From contig JBJKQL010000036.1 of assembly GCA_046705265.1 (NCBI GenBank), positions 30,038 through 94,037 on the forward strand: a stretch of 64,000 bases of DNA. Direction: 5' to 3'. Position 1 is the stretch's first letter. Each line of letters begins with the position of its first letter. Both the position numbers and the translations under genes were made by a program. The notes beneath the pieces were generated by a model that saw nothing but the letters and a program-made list of their open reading frames with translations, had not been told where the DNA came from and made no database searches. Below, in pieces: positions 52,594 to 61,771 of this stretch. The DNA is from JAJYTL01 sp046705265 (lineage in GTDB: Bacteria > Pseudomonadota > Alphaproteobacteria > Ferrovibrionales > Ferrovibrionaceae).

Positions 52594-54138
52594 ATGGCGG
52601 AGATAGCGGTCGGCCGCGTGATCAGCGGCCAGCGGGAACTCTCGAGTGACGCTCTCATGAAGCGAGCCGCGCGGGCCGCGAGCGGCTTTGCCGGGCTTGG
52701 CGTCGGCGCTGGCGATTCCATCGCCGTCGTGCTGCGGAACGACTTTCCGTTTTTCGAGGCGAGCTTTGCGGCCCAGCGCCTCGGCGCCTATAGCGTGCCG
52801 GTCAACTGGCACGGCAAGACGCCGGAAATTGCCTATGTGTTAAAAGATTGCGGCGCCAAGGCGGTGGTGGTGCATGCTGATCTTTTGCCGCAGGTGGCGC
52901 CGGCGGTGCCGCCGGGCGTGCCGCTTTTCGTTGTCCCAACCCCACCCGAAATCATGGCTGCCTACGCGCTGCCCGAGACGCTTGCCGCGCCGCCGGCCGG
53001 TTCATTGCTTTGGAGCGAGTGGTTGGCGGAATTCCCACCGATGCCGGAAGGCGCGCCGGGGGCGATTTCCAGCATGATCTATACTTCGGGCACTACCGGT
53101 AACCCGAAGGGCGTGCGGCGCGACATGGGGCCTGGCGCGGCGCCGGCCATGGCCCGGCTCGCCGCCGAAGTGATGGGCATCCGTCCGGACCGCGTCACCC
53201 GCACCGTTATCACCGGCCCGCTCTATCACTCGGCACCAAACTTCTTTGGCCTTTACGCAGCCCGCTCGGGTGGGCTCGCCGTCTTGCAGCCCCGCTTCGA
53301 ACCGGAAGAACTGCTGCAGATGATCGAACGTTATCGCATCACGCATCTGCATATGGTGCCGACGATGTTCGTGCGCCTCTTGCGATTGCCCGATGATGTG
53401 AAACGGCGATATGAACTTTCCTCGCTGAAATGGGTCGTTCATGCGGCGGCGCCATGCCCAGCAGACGTGAAACGCCAGATGATCGAATGGTGGGGTCCGG
53501 TGATTGTCGAATATTACGGCGCCACTGAAACCGGCGCCGTAACCTTTCATACCTCGGAAGAGGCGCTGGCGAAGCCCGGCACGGTGGGCCGGCCTTTGCC
53601 GGGCGGCGAAGTCCGGATCTATGACGCGACGGGTCGTCCGCTGCCGCCCGGCGAGGTGGGCGAAGTCTATCTCTGGCTCGGCGGCTGGCCGGACTTCACC
53701 TATCATGGCCTCGCCGATAAGCGAGCCGAGATTGGCCGTAACGGCCTGGTGACGGTCGGCGATGTCGGCTACCTCGATGCGGACGGCTATCTCTTTTTAT
53801 GCGACCGCGCCCGCGACATGGTGATCTCGGGCGGGGTGAACATTTACCCCGCCGAGATCGAGGCAGTGTTGATCGCCATGCCGGGGGTTCACGAATGCGC
53901 CGTCTTCGGCATTCCCGACAGTGAATTCGGCGAGGCGCTTTGCGCTTATATCGAACCCGTGGATGGCGCAAGTCTTAGCGAGGAGGCGGTAAGGACGTTT
54001 CTGCGCGAGCGTCTTGCCGATTTCAAGGTGCCACGGGTGATGAATTTCGTCACCGGCCTGCCACGAGAGGATTCGGGCAAGATCATGAAGCGGAAACTGC
54101 GAGAGCCCTATTGGGCCGAGGCCGGCCGACGCATCTGA
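52594..54138 (+). CDS. AMP-forming acyl-CoA synthetase/ligase
   Basis: A 514-residue member of the ANL adenylate-forming superfamily. The phosphate loop MIYTSGTTGNPKG is at residues 161-173. The A5 motif is YYGATETGAVTFH, A7 lies in LVTVGDVGYLDADGYLF, the hinge region is CDRARDMVISGGVNIYPAEIE, and the C-terminal catalytic lysine is in REDSGKIMKRKL. It activates a carboxylic acid to its CoA thioester; the hydrophobic-acid substrate is unknown. GGGAGGAACTG precedes ATG 52594. The DUF938 methyltransferase gene follows 27 bp later. Confidence 0.9.
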   Translation: MAEIAVGRVISGQRELSSDALMKRAARAASGFAGLGVGAGDSIAVVLRNDFPFFEASFAAQRLGAYSVPVNWHGKTPEIAYVLKDCGAKAVVVHADLLPQVAPAVPPGVPLFVVPTPPEIMAAYALPETLAAPPAGSLLWSEWLAEFPPMPEGAPGAISSMIYTSGTTGNPKGVRRDMGPGAAPAMARLAAEVMGIRPDRVTRTVITGPLYHSAPNFFGLYAARSGGLAVLQPRFEPEELLQMIERYRITHLHMVPTMFVRLLRLPDDVKRRYELSSLKWVVHAAAPCPADVKRQMIEWWGPVIVEYYGATETGAVTFHTSEEALAKPGTVGRPLPGGEVRIYDATGRPLPPGEVGEVYLWLGGWPDFTYHGLADKRAEIGRNGLVTVGDVGYLDADGYLFLCDRARDMVISGGVNIYPAEIEAVLIAMPGVHECAVFGIPDSEFGEALCAYIEPVDGASLSEEAVRTFLRERLADFKVPRVMNFVTGLPREDSGKIMKRKLREPYWAEAGRRI

Positions 54139-54165
54139 TCCGGTATCGTATGGCCGTCGCTTCAC

Positions 54166-54783
54166 ATGGATCATGATAACGCGATGACAGATGTCCGTCT
54201 CTACTCCGCGCCGGCCGAACGTAATCGAGAGCCGATCCTGAACATCCTGCGGCGTCATCTCAGGAGCGAAGGTCTGGTGCTCGAAATCGCGAGTGGTTCG
54301 GGCCAGCATGTGGTTCACTTCGCGCGAGCGTTGCCGGCGCTTCGATTCCAGCCGAGCGACTGCGATCCAGCGGCGCTTGAGAGCATTGACGTTCATGCTG
54401 CTGATGCCGGCCTCGGCAATGTTCGGCCGGCGCTTCGCCTCGACGTCACCGCCGATCCCTGGCCGATCGTGGCTGCAGACGCCGTGGTCTGCATCAACAT
54501 GATCCATATATCGCCGTGGGCCGCGACCGAGGGACTGATGAAAGGCGCGGCACGCACGCTAGCGCAGGGTGGCGTGCTGTTTCTCTATGGACCCTATCGC
54601 CGGGAAGGCCGTCATACGGCGCCAAGCAACGAGACATTCGACCAAAGCCTTAGGGCGCGCAATCCGGAATGGGGCGTTCGTGACCTCGAAACCGTGGTGG
54701 CAGAGGCGGCGAAGAGCGGCCTGACGCTGGCCGCCGTCGAGCCGATGCCGGCGAACAATTTTTCGGTGATATTGCGGAAGTGA
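54166..54783 (+). CDS. DUF938 SAM-dependent methyltransferase-like protein
   Basis: A 205-residue DUF938 protein. The pattern YSAPAERNREPILNIL at the N-terminus, the SAM-binding LEIASGSGQHVVHFA, INMIHISPW and the C-terminal LYGPYRREG-SNETFDQSLR are all family marks. The fold is that of a class I methyltransferase; no substrate is known. ATG 54166 or ATG 54184 could be the start; neither has a strong ribosome binding site. It follows the acyl-CoA ligase on the same strand and converges with acr3. Confidence 0.85.
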   Translation: MDHDNAMTDVRLYSAPAERNREPILNILRRHLRSEGLVLEIASGSGQHVVHFARALPALRFQPSDCDPAALESIDVHAADAGLGNVRPALRLDVTADPWPIVAADAVVCINMIHISPWAATEGLMKGAARTLAQGGVLFLYGPYRREGRHTAPSNETFDQSLRARNPEWGVRDLETVVAEAAKSGLTLAAVEPMPANNFSVILRK

Positions 54784-54802
54784 GAGCAGGTCGAGGCGCG
54801 AA

Positions 54803-55885
54803 TTACAAGCCGGCTTCGTACCAGTGGCGTGAAAGCCGCACAATGCGGACCACGGAAAGCATCACCGGAACTTCGACCAGGACGCCGACAACTGTCGCGA
54901 GCGCTGCACCTGATTGGAAGCCGAAAAGGGCGATCGCGGTAGCGACGGCAAGCTCGAAGAAGTTCGAGGCGCCGATCAGCGCCGAGGGCCCGGCAATGCA
55001 CCAGGCAACGCCCATCCGCCGGTTCATCCAATAGGCGATTCCAGCGTTAAGATAGACCTGCACGAGGATCGGAATGGCGAGAAGGATGATGACGAGCGGT
55101 TGCGTTGCAATCTCTTGCCCCTGCAGGCCGAACAGGATAACGAGCGTCAGCAGAAGCGCCGCAAGCGACAAGGGGCCGAGCATGCCTAGCGTACGTTCAA
55201 GCGCCGGCATGCCGCCGCCGTGCAGAAGAACCATGCGCCAAGTTTGCGCCACCGTCACCGGCACGACGATATAGAGGACAACCGAAAGCAGCAGTGTGTC
55301 CCACGGCACCGTGATTGCCGAGATGCCAAGGAGGAGGCCGACGATCGGCGCGAAGGCGAAGACCATGATGCTGTCGTTCAGAGCGACCTGGCTGAGCGTG
55401 AAATGCGGTTCGCCATCGACGAGACGTGACCAGACGAAGACCATGGCCGTGCAGGGCGCCGCCGCGAGCAGAATCAGACCGGCGATATAGCTCTCGATCT
55501 GAGAGGCGGGCAGGAGGGGCCGGAACAGATGGCCGATAAAGAGCCAACCGAGCAAGGCCATGGAAAACGGCTTGATCAGCCAATTGACACCGACCGTGGT
55601 GACGATGCCACGCCAATGGCCGCCCACCTCGCGTAGCGCGGCAGGATCGATTTTCAACAACATTGGCACGATCATCAGCCAGACCAGAACCGCAACCGGC
55701 AGATTGACTTCTGCGGCCGTCGCATTGCCGATGTGCTTAAAAAGGCCAGGCATCATTTGGCCGAAAACGATGCCGGCGATGATGCAAAGCGCGACCCAGA
55801 GCGTCAGCCAGCGTTCGAACAGACCAAGCGGCTTCGTTTCCGCGATGACATTTTCGCCAGTCTTCGCCGCCGCGTTATCCGTCAC
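54803..55885 (-). CDS. acr3: ACR3-family arsenite efflux permease
   Basis: A ten-helix membrane transporter of 360 residues that extrudes arsenite. Conserved ACR3 features include GQMMPGLFKHIG, the VWLMIVPMLLKID segment and the functional cysteine in LILLAAAPCTAMVFVWSRL. The start overlaps the arsC stop by ATGA, so translation is coupled. As the last gene of the ars operon it completes detoxification by exporting the As(III) produced by ArsC. Confidence 0.94.
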   Translation of the reverse strand: MTDNAAAKTGENVIAETKPLGLFERWLTLWVALCIIAGIVFGQMMPGLFKHIGNATAAEVNLPVAVLVWLMIVPMLLKIDPAALREVGGHWRGIVTTVGVNWLIKPFSMALLGWLFIGHLFRPLLPASQIESYIAGLILLAAAPCTAMVFVWSRLVDGEPHFTLSQVALNDSIMVFAFAPIVGLLLGISAITVPWDTLLLSVVLYIVVPVTVAQTWRMVLLHGGGMPALERTLGMLGPLSLAALLLTLVILFGLQGQEIATQPLVIILLAIPILVQVYLNAGIAYWMNRRMGVAWCIAGPSALIGASNFFELAVATAIALFGFQSGAALATVVGVLVEVPVMLSVVRIVRLSRHWYEAGL

Positions 55886-56406
55886 GAGCGCTCGCTTCCT
55901 TCCGCATCATTGCCGATCCGGCCGATGCGAGCGACGTTCGCTTCCGTTTCGGCACGTGTCATCTCGCGATGATGCAGGGCGACGAACAGCTGGATGCGCT
56001 TTTCCAGCATGCGAAAGGCGTCGCGAAAGGCCTGGATCCGTTTGGCCTCGCTGCCCTCGACTGCGACGGGGTCCGGAATGCCCCAATGGGCGGTGATGGG
56101 ATGGCCGGGCCAGATCGGGCAAGTCTCACCCGCCGCCTGATCACAGACCGTGAAGACATAGTCCATGACTGGCGCCTCAGGTCGGGTGAATTCCGCCCAG
56201 CTCTTCGAGCGCAGCCCTTCGGTCGGCAGACCGACCTGCTGCAGGAGTCGGACGGCAAAAGGATGCACAGCCCCTTTCGGATGCGAACCGGCGCTATAGC
56301 CCTTGAAGTGGGCCTGGCCCCAGTGATCGAGTAGACGTTCGGCGAGGATGCTGCGCGCCGAATTCCCGGTGCAGAGAAACAGCACGTTGCTGACGGGCTT
56401 CGGCAT
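55882..56406 (-). CDS. arsC: Arsenate reductase, low-MW phosphatase type
   Basis: Reduces arsenate to arsenite. The 174-residue protein begins with the phosphatase loop CTGNSAR (Cys12 to Arg18) and carries further cysteines Cys88 and Cys96 (TVCDQAAGETCP). This is the layout of LMW-PTPase-type ArsC enzymes. It is about 35 residues longer than thioredoxin-coupled ArsC of Staphylococcus; the extra C-terminal helix (from residue 125) is common in proteobacterial versions. ATG 56406; the frame extends upstream into arsI but is unconserved there. Confidence 0.92.
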   Translation of the reverse strand: MPKPVSNVLFLCTGNSARSILAERLLDHWGQAHFKGYSAGSHPKGAVHPFAVRLLQQVGLPTEGLRSKSWAEFTRPEAPVMDYVFTVCDQAAGETCPIWPGHPITAHWGIPDPVAVEGSEAKRIQAFRDAFRMLEKRIQLFVALHHREMTRAETEANVARIGRIGNDAEGSERS

Positions 56407-56414
56407 GACGGGCC

Positions 56415-56918
56415 TCAACTCCTCCCGGCGGGCGCGCAGCAGAGCACCTTGGGCTTGGTTTCTGGCGCCGCTAATTCCGTCTTCGACGGTCCGCAGCACT
56501 TGGCGGTCGTAGCATTGGAGCCGAGATCGTCGATCATGGCGCTCCGGCCATAGACCGTACTCTCGCCATGAGTAAGAAACGTCTCCCAGGCAATGCCTTC
56601 CGGATCGGCAATCCATTGCTTGTCGGAATTCGCATAGCAGCAGGTCGTCGCGCGCTCCTCGATGACCGGCCGCTCGGCTTGAGCGAGGCGGTCGAACACC
56701 TCGTCGAGCTCGACCGTGTTCTCGACCTGGATGCCAAGATGTGCGATGCCCGGCTCGGTGCCGCGTTTCGAGATGGCGAAATTGACGCGCGGGTCATCCA
56801 GCATCCATTTCGCGTAATCGTCCTTCAGCACCGTTGGCTCCGTGGCGAAGAGGGTGGAGTAAAATCGTACTGACCGACCGATGTCTGCGACCGAGACATG
56901 TACGTGTAGGCGCTTCAT
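56415..56918 (-). CDS. arsI: ArsI/CadI-family VOC dioxygenase (C-As lyase type)
   Basis: A 167-residue vicinal-oxygen-chelate protein. ArsI enzymes cleave the C-As bond of trivalent methylarsenicals using Fe(II) (known). The expected residues are visible: His5, His60 and Glu112 as metal ligands, and the vicinal cysteine pair Cys93-Cys94 in ATTCCYANSDKQWI that binds the arsenical. Two further Cys-Cys pairs occur in the tail (AKCCGPS and VLCCAP). It starts by ATGA overlap with arsR. CadI-type cadmium-induced proteins are close relatives, so the substrate is inferred from the context. Confidence 0.85.
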   Translation of the reverse strand: MKRLHVHVSVADIGRSVRFYSTLFATEPTVLKDDYAKWMLDDPRVNFAISKRGTEPGIAHLGIQVENTVELDEVFDRLAQAERPVIEERATTCCYANSDKQWIADPEGIAWETFLTHGESTVYGRSAMIDDLGSNATTAKCCGPSKTELAAPETKPKVLCCAPAGRS

Positions 56919-57280
56919 GCCGACCTCCGTTTGTTAAGGCCACTTGCGGCCGCCTTGGGAAGAGCAGGGTTGCAGGTCCGCGCGCATGATTCCTTACCCA
57001 GGCCGCAGCAGTTTTCCGTGAGGTAGCCGACAAGGCCGTTCATCACGGAGAAATCGGTGGCATAAATGAGTTGACGGCCGGTGCGGCGCTGGGAAACCAA
57101 TCCGGCGCGGACCAGCGCCTGAGTATGAAATGTGAGCGAAGAGGGCGGTATCCGAAGCCGGTCGGCGATAAGGCCAGCAGAAAGCCCCGCGGGTCCGGCT
57201 TCCACCAGCAGCCGATAAACAGCCAGCCGATGTTCGTGCGCGAGCGCGCCCAACGCCTTGATGACTTGTCGCGTTCTCAT
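56915..57280 (-). CDS. arsR: ArsR-family arsenic-responsive repressor
   Basis: A 121-residue winged-helix repressor: RLAVYRLLVEAGPAGLSAG, the recognition helix PPSSLTFHTQALVRAGLV and the wing RRTGRQLIYA. It lacks the CVC motif of E. coli ArsR. Instead it has a cysteine cluster near the C-terminus (Cys91, Cys92, Cys99 and Cys103), as in repressors that bind As(III) with C-terminal cysteines. It is the first gene of the operon and lies just downstream of two palindromes it probably binds. Confidence 0.92.
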   Translation of the reverse strand: MRTRQVIKALGALAHEHRLAVYRLLVEAGPAGLSAGLIADRLRIPPSSLTFHTQALVRAGLVSQRRTGRQLIYATDFSVMNGLVGYLTENCCGLGKESCARTCNPALPKAAASGLNKRRSA

Positions 57281-57296
57281 ATTAACGATCCCATTA

Positions 57297-57360
57297 TTCG
57301 ACGATAGTCGTATAAATCTGTGAAAGCCGATCTGTCAACAAAAATTCGATAATTATCGAA
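57297..57360 (-). promoter_or_regulatory. ars operon promoter with two operator-like palindromes
   Basis: On the minus strand TTGACA (57338-57333) and TTATAC (57315-57310) are spaced by 17 bp, a near-consensus sigma-70 promoter. A perfect 16-bp palindrome, TTCGATAATTATCGAA (57345-57360), lies just upstream of the -35. A second, CGACGATAGTCG (57299-57310), overlaps the -10 and the likely start site. ArsR binding to one or both would block transcription of arsR-arsI-arsC-acr3. Binding is inferred. Confidence 0.65.
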
Positions 57361-58013
57361 ATAAATGTGGAACTTCTTCCAGCATCCCTCCTCTGCCGCT
57401 TGCTCTTGAGCTGAGGGGTTTCGTGACGCGCGTGGTGCGAGCCTAAGCCTGCATGGTTGGTTTCGTGTTGGCCCTATCGTCGGAAGCCGGGAGAGGCGAT
57501 GGTGAAGGTGAGAATGCATCCCTTAAGGCCTTCCTGGGCAGAACGCTTGTTTCATCAAATTGGACAGCCCGATCGAGCGGACATCATTTGACTGGCGGCC
57601 TATAACAGCTTCTTCTCATTGAAGAGGCATATTGTTTATTAGCCATGGCTGACGCTACCGGGGGAGAGCCGGGAGTTTCAGAGAAGGGGAATTAATTGAC
57701 CCTTAGTTATCTGTTCAAATTGCGGTTAAGCATGGCGGGCGGGAGCGCGGCATTCATTCGGAGGAGCCTTCAGCGCCGGCAGCAGATGGGTGCAGTATAG
57801 TCCGCAACCGACACAGCCTCGTTGGCTGGCCGTTGGTTGGCTGGAGTTGATGTCGCGATTGCCGGCCGCGCCCGAGCCAAGAGCCACGGCCGGAATGTCG
57901 AAGAAGTCCGCCAGGATGCCCTTAGGGGAATCTAATGGATGAGGCTCCTTGAGGCGCTGAAAATGCCAGGACTAACGCTGTTTGACGGAAAGTCTCGTTT
58001 GCGATCTTTACAG
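57361..58013. other. Gene-poor interval between the ars operon and the PLD gene
   Basis: 650 bp with no supportable CDS. On the minus strand around 57740-57910 an open stretch with three clustered cysteines (GCVGCGLYCTHLLPAL) looks protein-like but has no start, no ribosome binding site and no family I can name; it may be a gene fragment. Confidence 0.4.
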
Positions 58014-59411
58014 TTAGAGCAGGTCTTGAACGGCGCGGGAATAGAGCTCTTTAATTTTCTCAGCCAATGGGCGGCGTTTCCATTTTTTCAGCCTGATTTC
58101 CCGGGCATCCGACTCTTCGTTCTCAAACTGCACTTCCAATTTTCGTGCCGTATTGCGTCCGAGTATCACGGCATCGACTTCGTCATTAAAGAGGATACTC
58201 CGATAATCAAAATTCGATGAGCCGATCGTTGACCAGACCCCATCGATAACCGCGCACTTCGAATGCAGGTAACCGTCTTGAAATTCGAATATCTTGACTC
58301 CGGCGCGGAGGAGAGGCTGATAGCGAGAACGACCGGCTGCCAACGCGAGCGCCGAGTCGCTCTTTCCCGGCAGCATCAGGCGGACATCGACGCCACGGCG
58401 TGCTGCCGCTTCCAGGTCACGCATCTCGTCAGACGAGGGCACGAAATATGCCGCAGTGAGCCATATTGTCTTCTTTGCGCTGTTGATCGCGGAGAGAAGA
58501 GTTGCATCGTATGGAGGGATGGCGTGACGGTGGTCGCTGGCGATAATGCGTACGAGTTGGTGGCCGGTGGCGCGTGGTGGCGGGGCGTCCGCTACGGCGG
58601 GGAGTGGCCGGCCGCCCTCCACCTTCCATTGTTTGAGGAAAATCTCGGTTAATCGCTTGGCCGCTGGGCCGGTGATCTCAATATCGGTGTCATGCCAAGT
58701 ATTGGAGTTATTTCCTTGCGAGCCGACCAGCTTCGCATGGGGATGGCGCTGGTAACCGGTGTAAAGATTCACCCCCCCGACGATCGCCGTGGAGCCGTCG
58801 ACAACAAGGATCTTACGGTGATCGCGATCGTTGAGCGAATAGCCCTTTTGGGTTTTGAATGGATTCAGCGGATGAAATTCAATGATTGCGATACCAGCCT
58901 TCTTGAGTCGAGCGATGAAGGTGCTCGGGGTGTCCATAGAACCATAACCGTCATAGATGATTGCGATTTCAACGCCTTTCCGGCGTTTGGCTATCAAGAG
59001 ATTCGATAACCGCTCACGTCCACTCCTGACGTTCTCGAAGATGTAATATTCCAAGAGTACGTAATGCTTGGCTGCGGCAATCGCACGGAATATGGCCCGA
59101 AAGGTCTCAGGCCCATTATGAAGAAGCTTCGTGCGATTGCCTGCGATCAAGTGCGCACCGGAAAGCGCTTCCTCGATCGCGAGGTGTCTCTGGAGCAGGT
59201 CGGTTCCCTTCTCTTGCTGTTCGAGGCGACGGATAATTGCGTGGCTTTGAGATGCCGGCAGTAGGCCGTGTGCGCCGACGACGGTTGGCGGATCGGCTGG
59301 GGCGTGGTCGATCTCCTTGTTCACCGGCGGCATGACCACACAACCACCGAGCGCCGCGCAAAGCATGCTCGAGGCGAGAAGTGTAGCGGAATACCATGAT
59401 GAAATTTTCAT
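58014..59411 (-). CDS. Lipoprotein phospholipase D-like / cardiolipin synthase-like protein
   Basis: A 465-residue PLD-superfamily enzyme with two complete HKD motifs: HRKILVVDG (His198, Lys200, Asp205), and HSKCAVIDG in the second half, near residue 390. The fold and spacing match cardiolipin synthases of the ClsA/ClsC type, which transfer phosphatidyl groups. Unusually, it begins with a lipoprotein signal (lipobox LGGC, Cys24) instead of the two membrane helices of ClsA, so it should be lipid-anchored and face the periplasm. The start is ATG 59411. Confidence 0.85.
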   Translation of the reverse strand: MKISSWYSATLLASSMLCAALGGCVVMPPVNKEIDHAPADPPTVVGAHGLLPASQSHAIIRRLEQQEKGTDLLQRHLAIEEALSGAHLIAGNRTKLLHNGPETFRAIFRAIAAAKHYVLLEYYIFENVRSGRERLSNLLIAKRRKGVEIAIIYDGYGSMDTPSTFIARLKKAGIAIIEFHPLNPFKTQKGYSLNDRDHRKILVVDGSTAIVGGVNLYTGYQRHPHAKLVGSQGNNSNTWHDTDIEITGPAAKRLTEIFLKQWKVEGGRPLPAVADAPPPRATGHQLVRIIASDHRHAIPPYDATLLSAINSAKKTIWLTAAYFVPSSDEMRDLEAAARRGVDVRLMLPGKSDSALALAAGRSRYQPLLRAGVKIFEFQDGYLHSKCAVIDGVWSTIGSSNFDYRSILFNDEVDAVILGRNTARKLEVQFENEESDAREIRLKKWKRRPLAEKIKELYSRAVQDLL

Positions 59412-59703
59412 TTGGTGCGCCTCAATCCGGTGGCTAGCGAGCGCGGAGTGATGCCGTTGGTGGGGCACAGTGGCACTGTGAAGTGTTATGAGCTCAGCAC
59501 CTGTTGGCTGGGCGCATAGCATCTCCAAGGCGCCGCACGACGAGAGAACTGACGATCTACGGTACCTGAATTTAGCCGCCGCAGGCGCAGATGGGCTTTA
59601 TCGTCACTACGCGCTGGAAGTTCCCGGTTCCGTGACACGAACACAAGAACGACAACATAGTTCTATCGGCTGTCCCTCTGACCTGCGTTTGGCCAGACCT
59701 CGA

Positions 59704-60051
59704 TCAACCTGAATTGACTCGCCGATGAACGATAATGTTGTTCTTTACGGATTTTACGCCGGGAACAGCTTCGGCGATAATGGCAGCCTGCTGTTTCTGC
59801 CGAGGGGTATCGACGAATCCGCTGAGCTCTACGGTGCGATGAAGCGTCTCGACGCCGATTTCGAATCCCTTGAGCGATTGGTCCTTGATAATGTTCGCCC
59901 TTACTTTGGTGGTGAGTGAAGCGTCGGTGACATATTGTGAGGCGCTTTCCTGTCCGTTGATGGTGGCGCAGGCGGCCAAAGGTATCGACAAACTCGTAAG
60001 CATTAGTGCCGCGATGATCGGTGCCATCTTTCTGTTCGATAAGTCTTTCAT
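59704..60051 (-). CDS. BON-domain lipoprotein
   Basis: A 115-residue OsmY-like protein with a lipoprotein signal (lipobox LAAC, Cys28) and one BON domain: VTDASLTTKVRANIIKDQSL, then VETLHRTVELSGFVDTPRQK and AVPGVKSVKNNIIV. BON domains bind phospholipid membranes; such proteins are typically stress-induced. ATG 60051 follows GGAGATAGC. Its downstream neighbour on the same strand is the lipid-anchored PLD enzyme, so both may act on the envelope. Confidence 0.85.
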   Translation of the reverse strand: MKDLSNRKMAPIIAALMLTSLSIPLAACATINGQESASQYVTDASLTTKVRANIIKDQSLKGFEIGVETLHRTVELSGFVDTPRQKQQAAIIAEAVPGVKSVKNNIIVHRRVNSG

Positions 60052-61771
60052 GCTATCTCCATGGATCGGGCAATAACGACAAGCAACAGCCATCGAACTG
60101 GCATAAATCCGATTGCGGGGCGTTGAGCCCGGCGCGAGCCATTGGCTGCATCCTGCTCAGGGCATCGCTCGCGAAGATGTTCGTGCCCACGCGAGTGCGG
60201 GGAATAGGATCGCTTTGAGAACACCCTCGCGTGAATCTCTTCGCTCGAGCCGTACCGGGTTCTAACGACATGCCCTCTTGGCGTCCCGGTCGGAAGAGCG
60301 TGCAAACACGAAGATAAAGCGACTCTCACCGCAGCTAACGCCGCAGTCACCACGCTCGCTCCCGAATACATAGGGTGGTTGGCTGTGTTATTCGACCCGC
60401 ATGATATGACAATTCTGAGATATCAATGGCTCTAGAGATGCGGCTCATCCGGAAGGGGGAAACGGAAGCGGGCGTCTTCGCGACAGGTGCGAAACTCTCT
60501 CCGGCTTATGGAAAACTCCCGCCAAACTGGCCTATCACCAGCGAAGCGCGGCTTTTGCGGTAGCGGCTGACGGAGGCTGACACGCGGGACCGATAGCGAG
60601 CTGCGGAGCGGGAGGCGAGTCGGGACCATATGGTGGCCTGAGTCGCCAGGGGGAGAATTCGTTATCGCCGTAACCGAACGCTTCTCTCTTGGTGCGCCTG
60701 CCCGAAGCGGGGCGGAAAAGATAATTCCGAATATTCGCCAGCCGCTTTGTTCGGGCGTCTCTCAGTCGCGGCGACAGCTTGTTCCTCCGACCAGCGAATG
60801 CCGTTGGCCAGTTTCTCGCCGAATTCCAGGCTTGCAGGGCGGCGCGTCAAAAGATGTTCAGCACCATAAATTTTTGGAGTTTCCGAAAGCACGGCGGCCC
60901 ATTGGTCGCATAGCCGGTCTCGTTTTGATGCTGGCTTGCAAAGTCACTCCGGAGTGCGCGGCAGGTCTCTCTAACAGGACCAGAGGATTTCTGTTTCGTA
61001 TGTAATGCGTGATGCGCTCAATCGCGTGCGCGAGAATCTGGCCTCGGCGTCGTTTCGGCATTGGCGCCTATCCGCTGGTCGGTCCAACGGGCAACAGGAC
61101 GGGTGGTGATGCCGGCCTTTAGCCGAACGCGCGTGAGCAAGACAAGGTCATAACCAGATGTCACTTCTTCGGCAATTTTCCTGACACGATTCGGCATTGC
61201 TTGAATCTCGCGTCCCTTAGGGCGGTGCGTTCGCCTGAATGAGACGGGTAAGCCTTGTCGTCTGCCTGCACCATGCTGTGATCGGCTGAGAGATCGTCGC
61301 TGCGGTGGTGAGAAAGACCATATACCTGATACGCGCCAAACGAGCCGACAAAACACCCACGCTGGCGCGCACCAAGCCTATCGCTGCGGCTTAGGTGCTA
61401 AGGCCGAACCTTGCCGAGTTGTCGGCCCGCGTGAGCAAGGGGTTAACCGGCCTCGATGCGGGACGACAGTGTTAGGGGGAGATGCCCTTTTCCCACAACC
61501 GCGAGCGGTGCCAATGGTCACGCGCTGTGACTTGGGACTCGCGCTTTACCTGCGACGACCCTTCGGCATGAACGACCATGCCGGCGGCGATCGAGATGGC
61601 CTCGGCAGACGGTGAGAAGGGCAGCGGCGAGGATCGTCCGGCGCAATCATGATTTACGGCGCGGGCGGCGCTTCCCACCACTGATGGTGGTCGAGCGCGC
61701 ATACAACGAGAACGTCTCCCAGGACACCGAGGGTTGGATCGTCACGGTTCGCGCCCTTCGATCTTCTCTGA
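60052..61771. other. 1.7-kb interval without a supportable gene
   Basis: Between the BON gene and motB no open frame longer than about 110 codons has a recognisable domain, and frames are interrupted on both strands. Short pieces of protein-like composition appear on the minus strand (about 60660-60890 and 61018-61356), which would fit a decayed gene or insertion sequence, but I could not identify a parent. Confidence 0.5.

Noticed and set aside
61018..61356. 112-codon minus-strand frame in the motB-BON gap
   Set aside because: No domain, no ribosome binding site, and interrupted neighbouring frames; noted only as possible debris.
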